DNA of 64,000 nucleotides from Cyanoderma ruficeps (GCA_008694505.1 VZDJ01000219.1:15116220-15180219), one strand, 5' to 3'; shown: positions 11,851-24,816, counted from the stretch's first letter. Made by a program: numbers and translations. The notes: generated by a model from the letters alone, not told the origin.

Positions 11851-11929
11851 GGGGCCGCAGAGGGGAGGTTTCCACCTCCCACTTTTGCACACCGTGTAAA
11901 TCCCCACCATCGGTCCCCCTTTCTGGTCA

Positions 11930-12540
11930 GTCCCCGCCCGCAGCAGCGCAGGTGGGCGCCCGGCAGGTGGGCCCGGGCACCCTCGGGGGGCAGCAGCCCC
12001 CCTCAGACAGACCCTCGGAGCTCAGAGGACGCGGCTCATCCGCGGCTGTGCCCCTGCAAGAGCAGCACGAACGTTTCCTCCATTTGCACACCTTTCCCGC
12101 ACAAAAACACCTTCCCCAGCTGCAGCGGAACAGCTGCACAGACAGAATTTGTTACTGCCTTGTAACGCTGGGCTGATGGCGAGGAGGAGGAGGAGGAGGG
12201 AGGCAGAAAGTGAGAACAAATCCCCCCCTGCCCCGGCCCCGGGAGCGGCGCGGTGACAAACGAGGGCGGTGGGACGGCTGTGCGACAAGCACGGGGATGA
12301 GGAGCGCTTCATCAAGTGTAGCAGCACTCCCGAAAAGGCTGCGAATGTCACCGAACCCACTCAGGCAGGAAAACGGAGCTATTTAAGGAGCATCCCGGCT
12401 CCGCGGGCAGAGAGGATGGGAGGGAAGTGCCTGTCTGGCATAGTCGGGTTTGGTGACTGTAAGGGGCACAAGGGAGGATTTATACCCGAGCGGCAAAGGA
12501 CAAGCTGTGCAAGGAAAAAGAAGAACGAGGTAAAACACAA
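11930..12540. promoter_or_regulatory. CpG-rich stretch, candidate promoter
   Basis: I count more than 30 CpGs between about 11,930 and 12,420, many more than in neighbouring GC-rich DNA, with GC-box-like gggcggt at 12,264. A TATA-like tatttaag lies at 12,380, and a second, tttata, at 12,479. A splice-donor-like gag|gtaaaa falls at 12,529/12,530. Read on the plus strand, these would fit a promoter followed by a short first exon ending at 12,529. No downstream exon was recognised, so this could equally be an unmethylated enhancer or chance. Confidence 0.4.
12181..12203. repeat. (GAG)n microsatellite
   Basis: Six or so GAG units followed by a slightly degenerate edge, inside the CpG-rich stretch. 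Confidence 0.85.
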
Positions 12541-14574
12541 AGGTAGCAGCCAAGTGCCGGAGAGTGCCAGGGGATGGGCACGGCAGCCTGGCGTCACAAA
12601 GGCCACCCCCAAGTCCCCTGCCACCTCCCCTGGCCTCTGCTCCACCTGTGCTTGAAGTCTGGACTGTACCAGCTCCATTATCCTGCCAGAGAGGAGATCC
12701 TGGGAAATGGTGCTGCTGACAACCTGCACTGGCTCTGTTTATATTCCCAGCAGAGCGACTGTAACAATCATTGCTGACAGGCAGGTCCATGAAGACCTTT
12801 AGCCAAGACCTTTCCGTACCCACCCCTGGCAGGAGTGACCCCTGTCCCCACACAGGTCCTGCCAGGAGTGTTTGCACCCAGCCCTGCTCTGTCACTGCCC
12901 CAGCCCGGCAGAGTTCTCTGCAGCTGCAAAAGCCAATTTCTCCAGCCTTACCTCCTGCACATCATTAATCAACATCTTCAATTCCAGCAGACACTCCAGT
13001 AAAATAAACAGACAAATAAATTCATTCTATCAAGGAAAAATGATTCATAACCGCTTTTTGTTTGTATCCACAATAATCGAGGAAGACGAAATTCAGCTTT
13101 CTCCAAGTTGTTTTTTTTTTTTGCTAACATTATGAGACAAGTATATCAGTAGGTTTTTTCTGCATTGAAAGTACAAATACAGAATATATATATAAAAAAA
13201 TCTGTTCTGAGAGTTCTTATTGGGATATTAGTGAATTTTTAAAATCTCCATCTTTGAAATGATAAAAATCACATTTCATGTTATCCTTCAACTTGGAATG
13301 TTTTCAAGGGACCAGTTTCATTTCTCTGTACTTTCCACAGCCCATCAAAAAAAGCCATCAGAGCAACAGCAAAGTTTTCTTCTGGATTTCAGAGACACTG
13401 ATTTTTAATCTCCATCGTGACACTGATCTATGCCTCAGCAATTCAGTTAATCCCCTGGTGTCTGTTTTCAGTCCTTCCAGTTGCTTACCTTGCCTGCTTA
13501 ATATTAAAGTTTTCCAGAGCAGGGAATATCACTTACAGGATTTCTGCAGCACCCAAAACATTGGACCCCTAATCTCCACACTAATACAAGGTAAATGGCT
13601 CATTTGCAGGTTTGGGTTTGGTTTTTTTGTTTTTTTTTTTGCATTTTGCAATGAAAGGAAGTTCTCAATACTGAAGAGACAACTGGGCTGATTAAAGACC
13701 AACCCCTGGAGAAGGACAAGCTCTGCTCCATCTTCAAGGATGCATTTAGAAATTATGGCTCCATTCAGCAGCTGGGAAGAGACTGGGATCTGTTCTTCAC
13801 CAATCAAGTTGTCATCGCCTGGAAGATTAGATGGTGGCCCAGGGGACAGAGCCAGCAGGAGTTTATCAATTTCTCCAGAATAAATAATAGAAAATAAAAA
13901 GCAATTTAAGGAGGGCTTGGTCAGGGAAGGGGAGGGCAAGGGGGGAGAGAAGGTCCTGGAGGGCAAATGACCATCCCCAAGGGCATGTGACACACGGTGT
14001 GTCACAGTGAACAGATGTCCCCAAACACAGGGGAAGCTCCAAAAGCACGGCCTGAATAAAATCATAAGGTGAGAATGAAGCCCAGTGAACGTCACCAGCC
14101 CAAGGATGGTCACTGGTGTCCCCTGTGAAGATGAGAGGGGCTGATGGGGACCCTCAGGGAGCTCCTGCCCCCTCTGGGCTGGAGCAGAGGAGATGCTGAT
14201 GGCACTTGTGGGTGACAGGAGGCTGGGAGTGATTGTGAGAGCTCTGGAGGATGGGACCAGAATTCAAAGTGCTCTTGATGCCGTGGGAGTGCTGTGAAAT
14301 CAGGGAGATGAAGGCAGTTACAGGATGCCTAGGGAGGAGAAATCACTGCACTGGCAGAAAATGGAGAACATCTGGCGAAGCAGCAGGACGGCAGGAAAGG
14401 CTCCTTTGCTGCCTGGATGGGAAACAGCAGCTCTGAAACAGCCTGGCCTGCAGAGGAGCTGCCACAGGCCGAGTGCCAGGACAGGGCTCTGGAGATCAGC
14501 CACTTCCAAAGGCTGGGAATGAGCCCCTGCTCAGCTGTCACCCACCTGTGCTCCTGGGAACAGCCCCAGGGCTG
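12541..14574. other. Unique sequence with AT-rich block
   Basis: The first 400 bases are GC-rich. From 12,960 to 13,700 the sequence is AT-rich with T homopolymers at 13,111-13,122 and around 13,619-13,640. From 14,050 to 14,570 it is purine-rich on the plus strand. No CR1 tail, gene or tandem array was recognised. The purine-rich part could be an old degraded retroelement, but I cannot match it to a family. Confidence 0.45.
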
Positions 14575-14825
14575 GCCCTGCCCGAGGACACCCCCCTGCC
14601 CTGCCCGAGGACACCCCCCTGCCCTGTCCAATCCCCCCCTGCCCTGCCCAAGGACATCCCCTGCCCTGTCCAATCTCCCCCTGCCCTGCCCAGTGTCCCC
14701 CCTGCCCTGTCCAATCCCCCCCTGCCCTGCCCAAGGACATCCTCTGCCCTGCCCAGTGCCCCCCTACCCTGCCCAGTGTCCCCCCTGCCCTGCCCAGTGT
14801 CCCCCCTGCCCAGTGCCATGTCCCC
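14575..14825. repeat. C-rich 20-23-bp minisatellite, ~12 copies
   Basis: About twelve units begin cctgccctg and end in a run of C. Three types occur, carrying gaggacacccc or aaggacatcc, tccaatcccc, or cagtgtcccc. They follow one another in a partly repeating order. The strand bias is extreme: the plus strand is almost all C and the minus strand carries recurrent G runs. Confidence 0.95.
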
Positions 14826-16574
14826 ATCACAACAGAGGCACTGGGAACCTTTGCCTTGGGACTGCTTGGAGCAAACCACAGTGAGCAGGACACTCCAGGC
14901 ACTCTCACATCTTTCCTCCCAAGTCTCCTGGGCCACCCCTAAGTGGCAATTGATGTCTCCTTCTCCCAGAGCAACCCCAGGCACCTCATGAAACAGAGAA
15001 ATAACAGGAACAAAATACATTCAAAACGTGTGTTTTCAGCAAATATGTTACAAAACCATTCCAGATCCTTCACTCTGAGTGTCCCACTATCAAAACACAA
15101 ACAGTCATCTCTCAGCCCTTAATACAGTTGGAGTTATCTTAACCTGTCCTCTGCATTATTCCTGGTGACAAGTGAATGGTATAAATGCCCCACAGCCCCT
15201 GGATCAATAACTTCCCACGCAGATTAGGTTAGATCATGCAGTGCTAACAAACACATCCATGAAAAGGGGACGTGCTAATCTATAAAGGTTTAGGTGAAGG
15301 AAGAAGCCATCAATCTGTCAGGAGTTATCAGGTTGTGTTTCTCCCTGTGTTACTGCAGAGATTTCTTCTTAAGCTCCCTACCTTCGCTCCTCTGGAGGTT
15401 GTGCAGGAATTGCAGCTGGAACACAATTTTTCCAAAAAAAATTAAGGCTCTACCAAAAAGGGTTCAATTAGAAAAGGTGAAACAGGGTGGATGAAAACCC
15501 CATTGTAATGGCGTTAGATTGAAATCTATTCAAACTTCAAATGACCATTGTGAAATTTCTGTTTCCCTTTTGAGGTCCCCTGTGACATGTTTTCAGTGGG
15601 AGTTAACAGAGATTTCCAGGGTTTCCTGGCTTGTCCCAGCTCCTCTGTGCACACACTGGCCCCCCCAGCAGCACCTGTGGGCTCCCACAGCCCCTGCCCA
15701 GGGCAGGATCTGCTCCTGCATCCTCCCCCAGCAAACCCCAGCCACGGGGCAGGGGCAGGAGCAGCAGATTCCCTGAGGTCTGGCTGCAGTCGTGCACACT
15801 GGGTGCTGGCCAGGAATGCACCCCGTGGCTGGTGGGAATCCAGCAGGGCCTTGTGCAGCCCCCGGGGCCCTTCCCTGGCTCCCTGCCCGGGCATTTGGCA
15901 CTGACTCACTGCAGAAAGTGCCACCTTCATCACAAACAATCCCTCACGGCAGCACGAAGTGCCTGGGAAGCCTCTCACCCAAGCACTGACCGGCCTCCAA
16001 CCAGCTGAGTTTGCAGGAGCTGATCACATCAAAGACTGAAGTGCAATAGCCCCAGGCCACAGAAAGTACAAAACTGCATCTACGTCAATTCAGTGAATAT
16101 TAATTTTACCTTAAAAATACATTAGAAACATAGGAAAATAACGCCTGCATCTCTGGGAGTGCCCTACAGTAACCTGTGACCCATATGGCTAAGCCAGAAG
16201 AGAGGGGCCCTGGTTTGTAGGGTGAGTTTAGTGCCCTGCACCTCCCTGGCCATGGGGACAGCTGGGTTTGACATTGGGACTCACGGCCTGTGTTTCACAC
16301 CGGTTCATCTCCAACAAATTCCAGAATTCTTTCCTTTGTGACAACCTCGTGAATCACTTTTAGAGGCAGCCAATGACATGTAGAGTGTTAAGACATGTAG
16401 AACATTAAGTTTTTGTCTAAAATATGGGTAGTGCATTCAGATACTGCTGAGTTCCCGAGCTTTGATACTCTCCTGCAGCTCTGGGTGTAATTAATGTGTC
16501 TGCTCTTGATTAGCATGACAACAACACTCCCTGTAACAAACTTCTCCCACACAAAAATCTCTGATACAAAACAA
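14826..16574. other. Unique non-coding sequence
   Basis: AT-richer between 14,990 and 15,560, GC-rich between 15,600 and 16,010, and AT-rich again from 16,020 to 16,570. No gene or repeat family was recognised. Confidence 0.45.
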
Positions 16575-16756
16575 ACCCCTGGCACAGGGTGCCCAGAGCA
16601 GCTGTGGCTGCCCCTGGACCCCTGGCAGTGTCCCAGGCCAGGCTGGACACTGGGGCTTGGAGCAGCCTGGGACAGTGGAAGGTGTCCCTGCCCATGGCAG
16701 GGGCTGGAATGGGATGGGATTTAAGGTCACTTCCAATCCAAACCAATCCATGATTT
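16575..16756 (+). mobile_element. CR1 LINE 3'-end copy
   Basis: About 180 bases match the passerine-type CR1 3' region in sense orientation: ggcacagggtgcccagag, then the caggccaggctggacact block, then the gtgtccctgcccatggcagg block, ending cttccaatccaaacc. Over 82 bases (from ggcacaggg to gcttggag) it differs from the copy at 32,622 by one base, so the two belong to the same fairly young subfamily. Confidence 0.93.
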
Positions 16757-18217
16757 TACACCAATGGAGCAGTAAGTGAATTCCCCATGTTTTAGAGCTG
16801 TGGATATGTCCCTGCTCCGTAGCAGAGGGACTCATTCCTCCAGCAGGTCCCCTGCAGCAGGGCTGGCTGTGACCCTCTCCAGGCCCACTGCTGTGGGTGA
16901 GCTCTGACCCGTCGTTCTCCCGACTGACCTGCAGGTGAGCCTCTCTCTGCAGACCCTGCACCGGCGGCTGCAGCAATTCCGCCTTTTCCCGGAGCAGGGC
17001 TCCGCGCCCCGCCGGCAGGAGCCGTGTTTGAAGTCTGCACAGCCCCGGCGTCGATAGCGCTCCCATCACTCAGGTTAATGAGCACAGTTCATCAGCCCCG
17101 TCCCTCTGACTCCTTCTCTCCTGAAGGGAAAATAATGCATTTAACATGTCAGATATTTAAAGGGTTCTTTCATGTGCAGCCTCAGTTCATCGCTAATAAA
17201 ACACGTTTTACTCGGCTGTTTCATTCCCTGAGCATTCCATGCTGTATTGAATTTAAGATAGAGCTTCTTGCCACATTTCTTAGCAGAAAATAGACATCTG
17301 AAGACTCATTAAAGCTTCCCAGCCTTCCAGTTGGCCTCTGTCAGGGGGCATTAAACGAGGGCTGTAAGGAAGAGCAGCACCAAGCACAGGCAGGGCACCA
17401 GCAGGACCCCACCAGGACCCCCCTGTCTGAGCAGGGGCAGCCCCCAGACCCCTCCAGGCCACTGATCTCCAACCCCCTCCTGTCTGGAGAGGCACGGAGT
17501 GAGTGACCCCTGCACAGGGCAGAGGTTCACTGCAGGAACCCTGCCTTTTCCCAAACACCCTGCATTCCCACCAGGGATCCATTCCGCAGATGAAAGCATC
17601 ACTCACTGCCTTCCGCCCTTTGCCTCTGACAAGTTTTTTCAGAAAGACACAAACTGGAGGCTGTTTGTCCTAAGCCAAATGAACGTCATTCATCACCTTT
17701 GGAGAACCACCATCACTGCAAGTTAATGCCTCCCAGAGCTTCTCGGGTGCAAATTCCTCTATAATACAAAGTTAAAATCAACCTCTGAAATGCAAATAAC
17801 CCAGCAACCTCCACGAGATGATTTATGCCATGCTATCGTTTTCATGAAAATAAATTAAAAGAAGAAAATGTAATTTAGGGTGAACTGCATTGTATATTAA
17901 AATGAAGGACTGACATTATGTCTGCAAAACGGAATGTGACGTGTGGCTGCCATTGCTGCTGGAGGTTTGACCTTCCCAGACGTGGAGAAAGGGATTCTGA
18001 TTTATCCAGGCTGAGTTTGCATACAGCCCTCTCCATGGCTTCGGGCACGTCCTGGAAAGACAAGTATTCTGATTTCTTCATGTTGGTTTCAAGGGAAAGC
18101 AGAAAGTTTGATTCTCGGCCAATGTTTGAAACAGAGCAGGAGGATGAGGAGTCGGTCCCCGGCAAGAGCAGCCCAACCCCAAGCCCTGCACATGCCCTGA
18201 CGGTGCTCCTGGCACAG
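16757..18217. other. Unique sequence, partly AT-rich
   Basis: GC-rich with several CpGs at 16,900-17,060, then AT-rich islands at 17,130-17,300 and 17,740-17,930. The islands lack repeats and could be conserved elements. No gene was recognised. Confidence 0.4.
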
Positions 18218-18263
18218 CAGGGCCCCACAGCAGGGCCCCACAGCGGGTCCCCACAGCGGGTCA
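18218..18263. repeat. 13-bp tandem repeat, 3.5 copies
   Basis: The unit cagggccccacag starts at 18,218, 18,231 and 18,244, with a partial fourth copy. The last copies carry cgggt in place of caggg. Confidence 0.93.
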
Positions 18264-20424
18264 GGTGTGCCGGGCCATCCCCGGGGTCACCCCGTGTCTG
18301 GGAGGGGACCGTGGGCTCCTGCAGTGCTCCCGGTGCCCGGGTCACCGCCCCTCCCTGCCCACCTCCTGGGCAGCGTTAACGTGCAGGGCTCTCTTCTGCT
18401 CTATTCCACTCCATCAAACGGACGGGAAAAGCTATTTTGGTAACCGCAGTGGGTGTGGTAAAGCCAGATGGGGTACCAGGGCTGCACCCCCCAGAACTCC
18501 CGGGCGGCAGCTCGGCCTCCAGCCCCTCCCAGAGCCCTGCAGCTCACCTGGGGCCGGGGCCACACCGGGACAGCCTCTGGAATTGTTCGGCGAGTGCCGG
18601 GAGTGCTCTAAAACCAGAGCCGGGGAGTCGGAGGCGGCACAGGCAGGGCTGCAGCCTCCCCGAGGGATGCTCCGGGCACAGACCCCACCAGGCTCTGCCC
18701 TGAGCCCCGTTACCAGCGCGGGGCTTGTCCTGAGCTGGCACCACACACTCCCAGCTCCAAGATGCCGCTGCAGGCGCCAGATGGAGGAGGGACAAAAAGG
18801 CTGCCAGGAGCTAAAACTGACAAACGGCTTGTGCACAGAACTTGGGTAGGTTTTGTGGTCTCCACCCACATAAATCACCAGTAGCATCTTATAAAATCCC
18901 AGGATTGATCTACAAGGCTCTCCAAGCTTCATTTTAAATCACAAATTTCATGCAACTAAAGGCACAGGGCTTAGTTTTATTTTTATTACTACTAATAGCT
19001 GTAAGAAAGAGCTGTGCTATTAAAAAGCAACAGCTGCTTACAAATGAACAGATCTTTTCTAAATCAGGGTCATTTCTCCTGGTTACGGTAAGACCCTGTC
19101 AGGCAATCGTAATCCTGACAGAAAAATGCTTCACCTTCACTGCTGGCCTCTGAGATAGTAAATCTGAGACAATCTGTCTGCTTCTTAAAATATAATTCCT
19201 CTTTACTAGGACTGATCTTTTAAAACAGGCTGGGGGATGTGGCTCCTTACTCCTTCTTTCTCTTTACATTTTCATTGGTAAAGTCTCAAATCCGCTCAGG
19301 GTTGTTTTGTTCAGCCCCCAGTACAGATGTTTTTACAGAAAAGGGAAGTCTTCAAAGAGAAAAATATCACAAGCATCATCCAGGAACTGCAAAATCCCGA
19401 GCTCCAACCTGGATTCTGCCAGAGACAACGTGGCCTTGGGGAAAACCACCTCTCCTCCCTGCAGGACCTCCATCTGCTGCTCACTAATAAAATGGGATTA
19501 TAAAACTGCCCCCTCCCAAAGGGCAAGTAAAACTGTGAAGGTGAACATTGCCATACAAGTGAGATACACGTTTATAACCCAGCAAATTCCCTTCCAGCCT
19601 CTTTTCTCTTCTGTTCAGCAAAAACAGCCCCATTTCTACATGAAAGCTGTGGACCAGCTTTGCCATTTGCACAGACTTCCTTCAGCAGGCAGCAGATTAA
19701 AGCTAAGAGAATAATCCATAGCAATTAATTTATTCAATGAATTTAGCCTCATTTTCTGTTCCCAAAATGTCTGCAAGCTATTTACCATTTCTGCCGTGGT
19801 TTCCTCATTATTCACAATTATTGCTCCGTAACTCTGGGTCTGTAAATTGCTCTGGAACAATTGGCCGAGCGTGTTTCAGGAGCTCTTTGGGCTGGTTTCA
19901 ATGTCAGGCACAGGGCACCGTGGCTCTTGCTCTCCACAGCATTAGGGACAAGAAGAAAGGAGCAGATGGGGCTGGGATCCACAGAGGAACAGTCACCACC
20001 TGTGTCCAGCCCCAGCCTGGTGGCTCTCCTGGGACCCTGAGCTTCTGCAGGAGAGACTCTGCAGAGTCACCCCTCACTGCTTCTGATGCTGCAGTACTTC
20101 CAGGCCTTGGCACATCAAGAATTCCTCTTTAAAACACACCTCTTGGAAAAAATATCACATTTTTTGAGAAACTGCGCATTTTTTTGTGCCTGAATAATTT
20201 TTTATGTTGGTTTAAGTCTACGTTTTCCTAAGCATTTCCATCAGCACGGGATTATTGCAGCACTAACAAATTCCCTTTAATTTCAACCAAAAAAGGAGAA
20301 GTCCTTCAAGGTGTGTTATCAGAGGTATTTTAACAGAAACAGAGTGGGGTCACCGGTGGGTAGAGGGGCTGATGGCAAAGTCCATGCAAGCCCCCACCAG
20401 ACTGGCTTCACAGAGGTTCTGAGA
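18264..20424. other. Unique sequence, GC-rich then AT-rich
   Basis: The part from 18,264 to 18,720 is GC-rich with scattered CpGs, although less dense than at 12 kb. From 18,850 to 20,420 the composition drifts to AT-rich. No gene, CR1 or tandem array was recognised. Confidence 0.45.
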
Positions 20425-20640
20425 CATTTCAGCATTTAAATGTGTTATTGGCTTAGCAAATAAATAAATTACAAAGTGCCAAAAGAGCTTCTGGAAAATA
20501 CATTAAGGCAATTTGCAAATAATTGCAGCGAGTTGGGCTATTATGACTTTGACTTCTGAAGTATAAAATCTCCCAGAGATAATGATGATAATCATATTGA
20601 AAATAGTTGCCACCCTTTAATCTTCTAAGACTAAACAGAG
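20425..20640. other. AT-rich island, candidate conserved element
   Basis: About 215 bases are AT-rich, contain no homopolymers or tandem repeats, and include ATTA-type and gataatgatgataat motifs. The island sits between GC-rich blocks. Regulatory function is inference. Confidence 0.25.
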
Positions 20641-21056
20641 ATCTTTGGGAACTGGAGCCCCTGTCACTGTAATTGAAGATCTGACAGGAGGTAATGAGGG
20701 TGGATGGCAGCGGGGTCGTGGGTGGCCCTGCAGGATCCATCAGCTCCATCAACGGGCTCTCCTTTGCACAGCTCTGTCACCATCAAAGGGCTGTCACAGG
20801 CACTGCTCCCAGGACAGATTTGGGTCTCAGCACCTCGCCCGGGCACGGAAAGATTCACTGCTCCTCTCATGGACAGCTCAGGAAAAATGGCACCAAACCC
20901 CGGAACCAAAGTCATTTTCTGACAATTCTGTCCAGGCGCAGGATGGCTGCCGGGAGCCTCATTTCTCTAAAGGCAGCAGAAACACACCCAATTCCAGCTG
21001 GGCAGAGCTGCTCCCAGCAGAAACCTGCCCTGTGCCCTCTGTCACAGCACTGCCAG
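20641..21056. other. GC-rich unique sequence
   Basis: No gene or repeat family was recognised. Overlapping frames on three strand/frame combinations have no recognisable domain. Confidence 0.45.
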
Positions 21057-21104
21057 CCCTTGGCTGTGCCCTTGGCTGTGCCCTTGGCTGTGCCCTTGGC
21101 CGTG
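21057..21104. repeat. 12-bp tandem repeat, 4 copies
   Basis: The unit cccttggctgtg is repeated at 21,057, 21,069, 21,081 and 21,093. The last copy has one change (ccg for ctg). Confidence 0.95.
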
Positions 21105-23163
21105 CCAGGCTGGCAGCCAGGCCACTGGCACTGGGAGGACAATCACTGCCCTGCCGAGGGCCTGGGCAGGGGACATGGGAAAGCGGCAGCAAGGCTCCCC
21201 AGGGGCTGCAGAGATTTAAGGAAAAAGAGAAAAACACAAACTGCCTAAGCGGGGCCCCACAGCAGCTTCCATTCCAGAGCCTTGGAATGCAATGGAAAAT
21301 TCCCATTGGCTTCAGGAAAAATCCCCAGACTAAATCCAGTACGACCTTTCAGCCTGATCTCCATTTGCTTCAGTCCTTGTGCAGGTGGATGTAACTCAGA
21401 ATTCCCATTCTGCCAGGGAAGGGAGAGCTGGCCACCTTCCTGAGGGGTGGAAGGTCTCCATGCAATGACTCAGGGAATCAAAACTCTGGAGATCAAAAAC
21501 AGGGTGTCCACAGTCCTCAGACATCCCTGTCATCTCCAGGCCGTTAGAGTTGGGTTTTCCTTTACACCTAACCCTGATCAGCAGCATTTGAAATTTCCTT
21601 TTTCCCAGTATCATCATGTTACTCTCAGCAATTCTGCCTGTGACGTGCTGGATGCACCTTCCAGTCCTTGGTGTTGGCAGCCTTGACATGCTCAGAGTCC
21701 TATTTCCCCTTAAGTCATCCTTCAGCCAGGCAATACACACTTAATTCTTTCCTATCCCCTTGTAAATCCTGCCCCACTTTAACTGCTTCAGCAGCTCCCT
21801 GAAGCACCTCCAGGTCCCCAGCCCTGGCAGGGGGAGCAGGGCCCCAGCAGAGGTGACAAGGGATGCCCATGGACACACCACTGCAGCTGCTCTGCTGCCA
21901 GCTCCTGTGACTCAGAACCAGGCTGTGCTTTCATCCCACTCAGCCTCAGAAGCAGAATTTAACCTCCACTAAAACCTCCCTGCAGGTCTGTGCTCCCCAT
22001 CTGAGGCTCCCTCACCATAAGGGTTTGGTTTATTCCCTTGGTGCTCCAGCAGTGGCAGTGAGGCACCTCTCCCCTCCCTGCACCCTCCAGGACCAGCAGC
22101 TGATGGGAGAGCTCGGCTGTAGGGATGGGAAACTCCTCCCTGCAAGAGTCAGGTCAGGATGAAGAGTTTTAATTCACTTCTTCTAAACATCTTCAGGTTA
22201 TTTTCCCCCAAAGTGGGCTGACAAACTTCATCTTCTTCGTTTCCCTGGCAGTAAAGCCACGATACCAAATTTGTTGTGCCTTCCCTCCCACCCACCAGCT
22301 CAGGATGGCAGGGGCCCAGCCAAGGTTTCCAACACGTTGGCGTGGAAAGCACTGGCAGCTTCTGCTGTTCCAGGGAAGGAAAGCTGCGGGGTTTGATAGA
22401 CAGCCTGATAGATGGATACTGCCAGAAATATGCTTAATTATGCAATGTCACATTCCTGAGTTATTGATACTGTTCTCCCTTTTTGGAATAACAAAGAACA
22501 CATTTCAAAACTTCAGTTAAATTACAATAAGGGACCAAATCTATTCATTTGGGCTATTTAAATGGAGCATTTTTTTGTTCAGTGGATGTGGTCTTGACTG
22601 TGCAGCACAGCTCAAGTGATGCTGTTAAAATCCTCCACCCACCACTGGTGTGCTGAAAATTAGCCAGCCCAGAGCTGCACACTATTATTACTTAATACAT
22701 GTTATCTGTGATCAAACACCATTCCTGATACAAGTATTTAGGAATTCGCTTTTCAACTGCATTTTTATAGGGTTTTTTTTTTACTAAAGAAGTCATTCAT
22801 TAAGTTGAGTCATCAGGAAAGCCATTGAACTTTACATCTGGAGCTAAAATAGAACTCTCAAAAATTCCTCTCCAAGTCAGCTTATTGTACAAACTTATTT
22901 AAACCTTCACAGGACTAATTATGGCATTCCTCTGCCAACATCAAATGCCCCCCTGCCACTGCACCGGAGTGCAGCCAGAGCCCCGAGCCCACCCCAGCAC
23001 CCCACAGCTGTGGGTGCAGCTCACACTGCTGAACATTCCCTGCACCCAGGGGCCCGCCTCAGCCCCGGGAGGGGATGGGAGCACCGGGGCTGAGCTGCAG
23101 GGCAGGAGCTCCCCTTCCCTCCCTGCCTGGGACCTGCCCTGCCCCAGCCCTGAGGGCTGAGCT
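21105..23163. other. Unique sequence with AT-rich island
   Basis: The stretch 22,420-22,920 is clearly AT-rich, with TAAT/ATTA cores and no repeats, and is a candidate conserved element. The remainder is GC-rich unique DNA. No gene was recognised. Confidence 0.4.
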
Positions 23164-23265
23164 CTGTCCCCACAGCCGGAGCTGACAGCCCTGCCTGCTC
23201 TGGGTGTCCCCAACTGTCCCCACAGCCAGAGCTGACAGCCCTGCCTGCTCTGGGTGTCCCCAGCA
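23164..23265. repeat. 50-bp tandem duplication
   Basis: Two copies start at 23,164 and 23,214 and differ at only a few positions. Each starts with ctgtccccacagcc, which resembles a splice acceptor, but no exon follows. Confidence 0.93.
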
Positions 23266-24039
23266 GAACAGGACCTGTGCCCTCCTCGCCTCTCACCAGC
23301 AGTTCACTCTCCTTCCCACCTCATGTCTCAGAAATAACCGAGATGTCATTAAACAAAACTGGAGCCTCACCTCCTGTACCTCCGTGGATGTCATTAATTT
23401 TCAGACCTGCAGGGCAGCGAGCAGGGGGTGTCCCCAGGAGGGGACAGGGGCTCAGGAAGTGACCACTCTCACAAACCTCTGCTGCTGCCTCCAGCACAGA
23501 ACTTTGGTGCTGGCAAAGCACAAGAGGACACACAGTGAGGGACATTGATTTTCCAAACATGAAATTTATCAAATGACACAAATCAGCTAAATGACATGAA
23601 AATACATCTGGAGACTTCCTAATGTCACCTTCCATCCTGATAGGGTTTGATAGACACGGGCTGAGCAGAGCTGCTTCAAGCTGCAGAGCACCATCACAGG
23701 CTAAGATTATTCTATCACTTTAATAGCAGCTATTTTCCTGTCTCTTAGGGGTTTTCTTTCCTTCTAATTTTACAGCTGTTACACTAGTGACATGCTTTCC
23801 ACTACTCTAGTTAAAATTGCATCCCATTCTCAAATCAAAGTACATTTTGTTTTACACTGAGGGAGTAGATGGAAGAATTCCTGTCCCATCACATCCCACA
23901 GAAGGGTGGGAAGGAAACAAAGGCAAAGCAGCCCCTGAGCCCTTGGCTGTCCTGGGTGAGGAATGGTGAGCATGAACCTGGGCCTGTGCTTCACTTGCAG
24001 CCCTTTCTGAACCAACATCCTGCCGTGCCTCCCTCAGGG
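23266..24039. other. Unique non-coding sequence
   Basis: Mixed composition; no gene, CR1 or tandem array was recognised. Confidence 0.45.
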
Positions 24040-24640
24040 GCTTGATTAGACAACACAATCATTACAATAATTCCAATTCAGATCAGAAAAATAAAACATC
24101 CAAAGTTTTCTTTCACGGCACAGAAACTAGTCAACGTTTTTAAAAGCTTGATCTGTTTTTTATCATTAGTATCAAACTTGATCCACAGCAAATGAAGCCA
24201 AATGAAAGAAACCTACGCTAATTTCTGATTTGCTTAACAGCATGTTCAGCTCACCTCGAGTGCCATCAGCCTCATTTTCCTAATAGCACTTTTTCTGCAA
24301 ATCACTTTCAAATAATGAGGAGCTGAAATAAAATTTTTCCACAAAGAAAAATTGGTAGAAATAGATTGAGTTGTTTGCAGCAGCGCCCTTAATGTCAAAG
24401 CAACTATTAGTCAATAAAATCTAAAATTTTGGAAAAAGGAGTGAGTGCAATTGAACTCAAGAATCATTATAAAGCTCATTCTCTATTAGTGCTCTAAACT
24501 AAGGGGGGAAATGGGTTTTTCTGTGTTTACATTGCATTTCCCCTCACTTAAGATGCTTTGGGAAAAAATGAAACTTTATATTATATGGTTCCAAATGGTA
24601 ACCATTGAGATTATTAAATGAAGTTTCCAAAAAGCTGCTG
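24040..24640. other. AT-rich island, candidate conserved element
   Basis: About 600 bases are AT-rich between two GC-rich blocks, without tandem repeats or recognisable transposons. This is one of the three largest such islands in the window. A conserved regulatory role is possible but not shown. Confidence 0.28.
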
Positions 24641-24816
24641 TAGTCTGGAACAGCTCAGGACTTCGGTAGATAAACTGTGCTTCCCACACAGCACCCCAAA
24701 TCCCACCACCCACAGGGAAAGCCCCGCGGAAAGGCTTGGGATTCCAAGGGAACAAATCCAAGTATGTGCTGAACATACTGGAAGGACAAGGCGGGGTGGA
24801 TTCCCTCTTCCCTCGG

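Noticed and set aside
14932..14947. Small palindrome gccac-ccctaa-gtggc containing one telomere hexamer
   Set aside because: A 5-bp stem and a single hexamer are expected by chance in 64 kb.
23164..23265. Two splice-acceptor-like sequences (ctgtccccacag)
   Set aside because: They are copies within a 50-bp duplication, and no reading frame or donor site makes an exon of the sequence between or after them.
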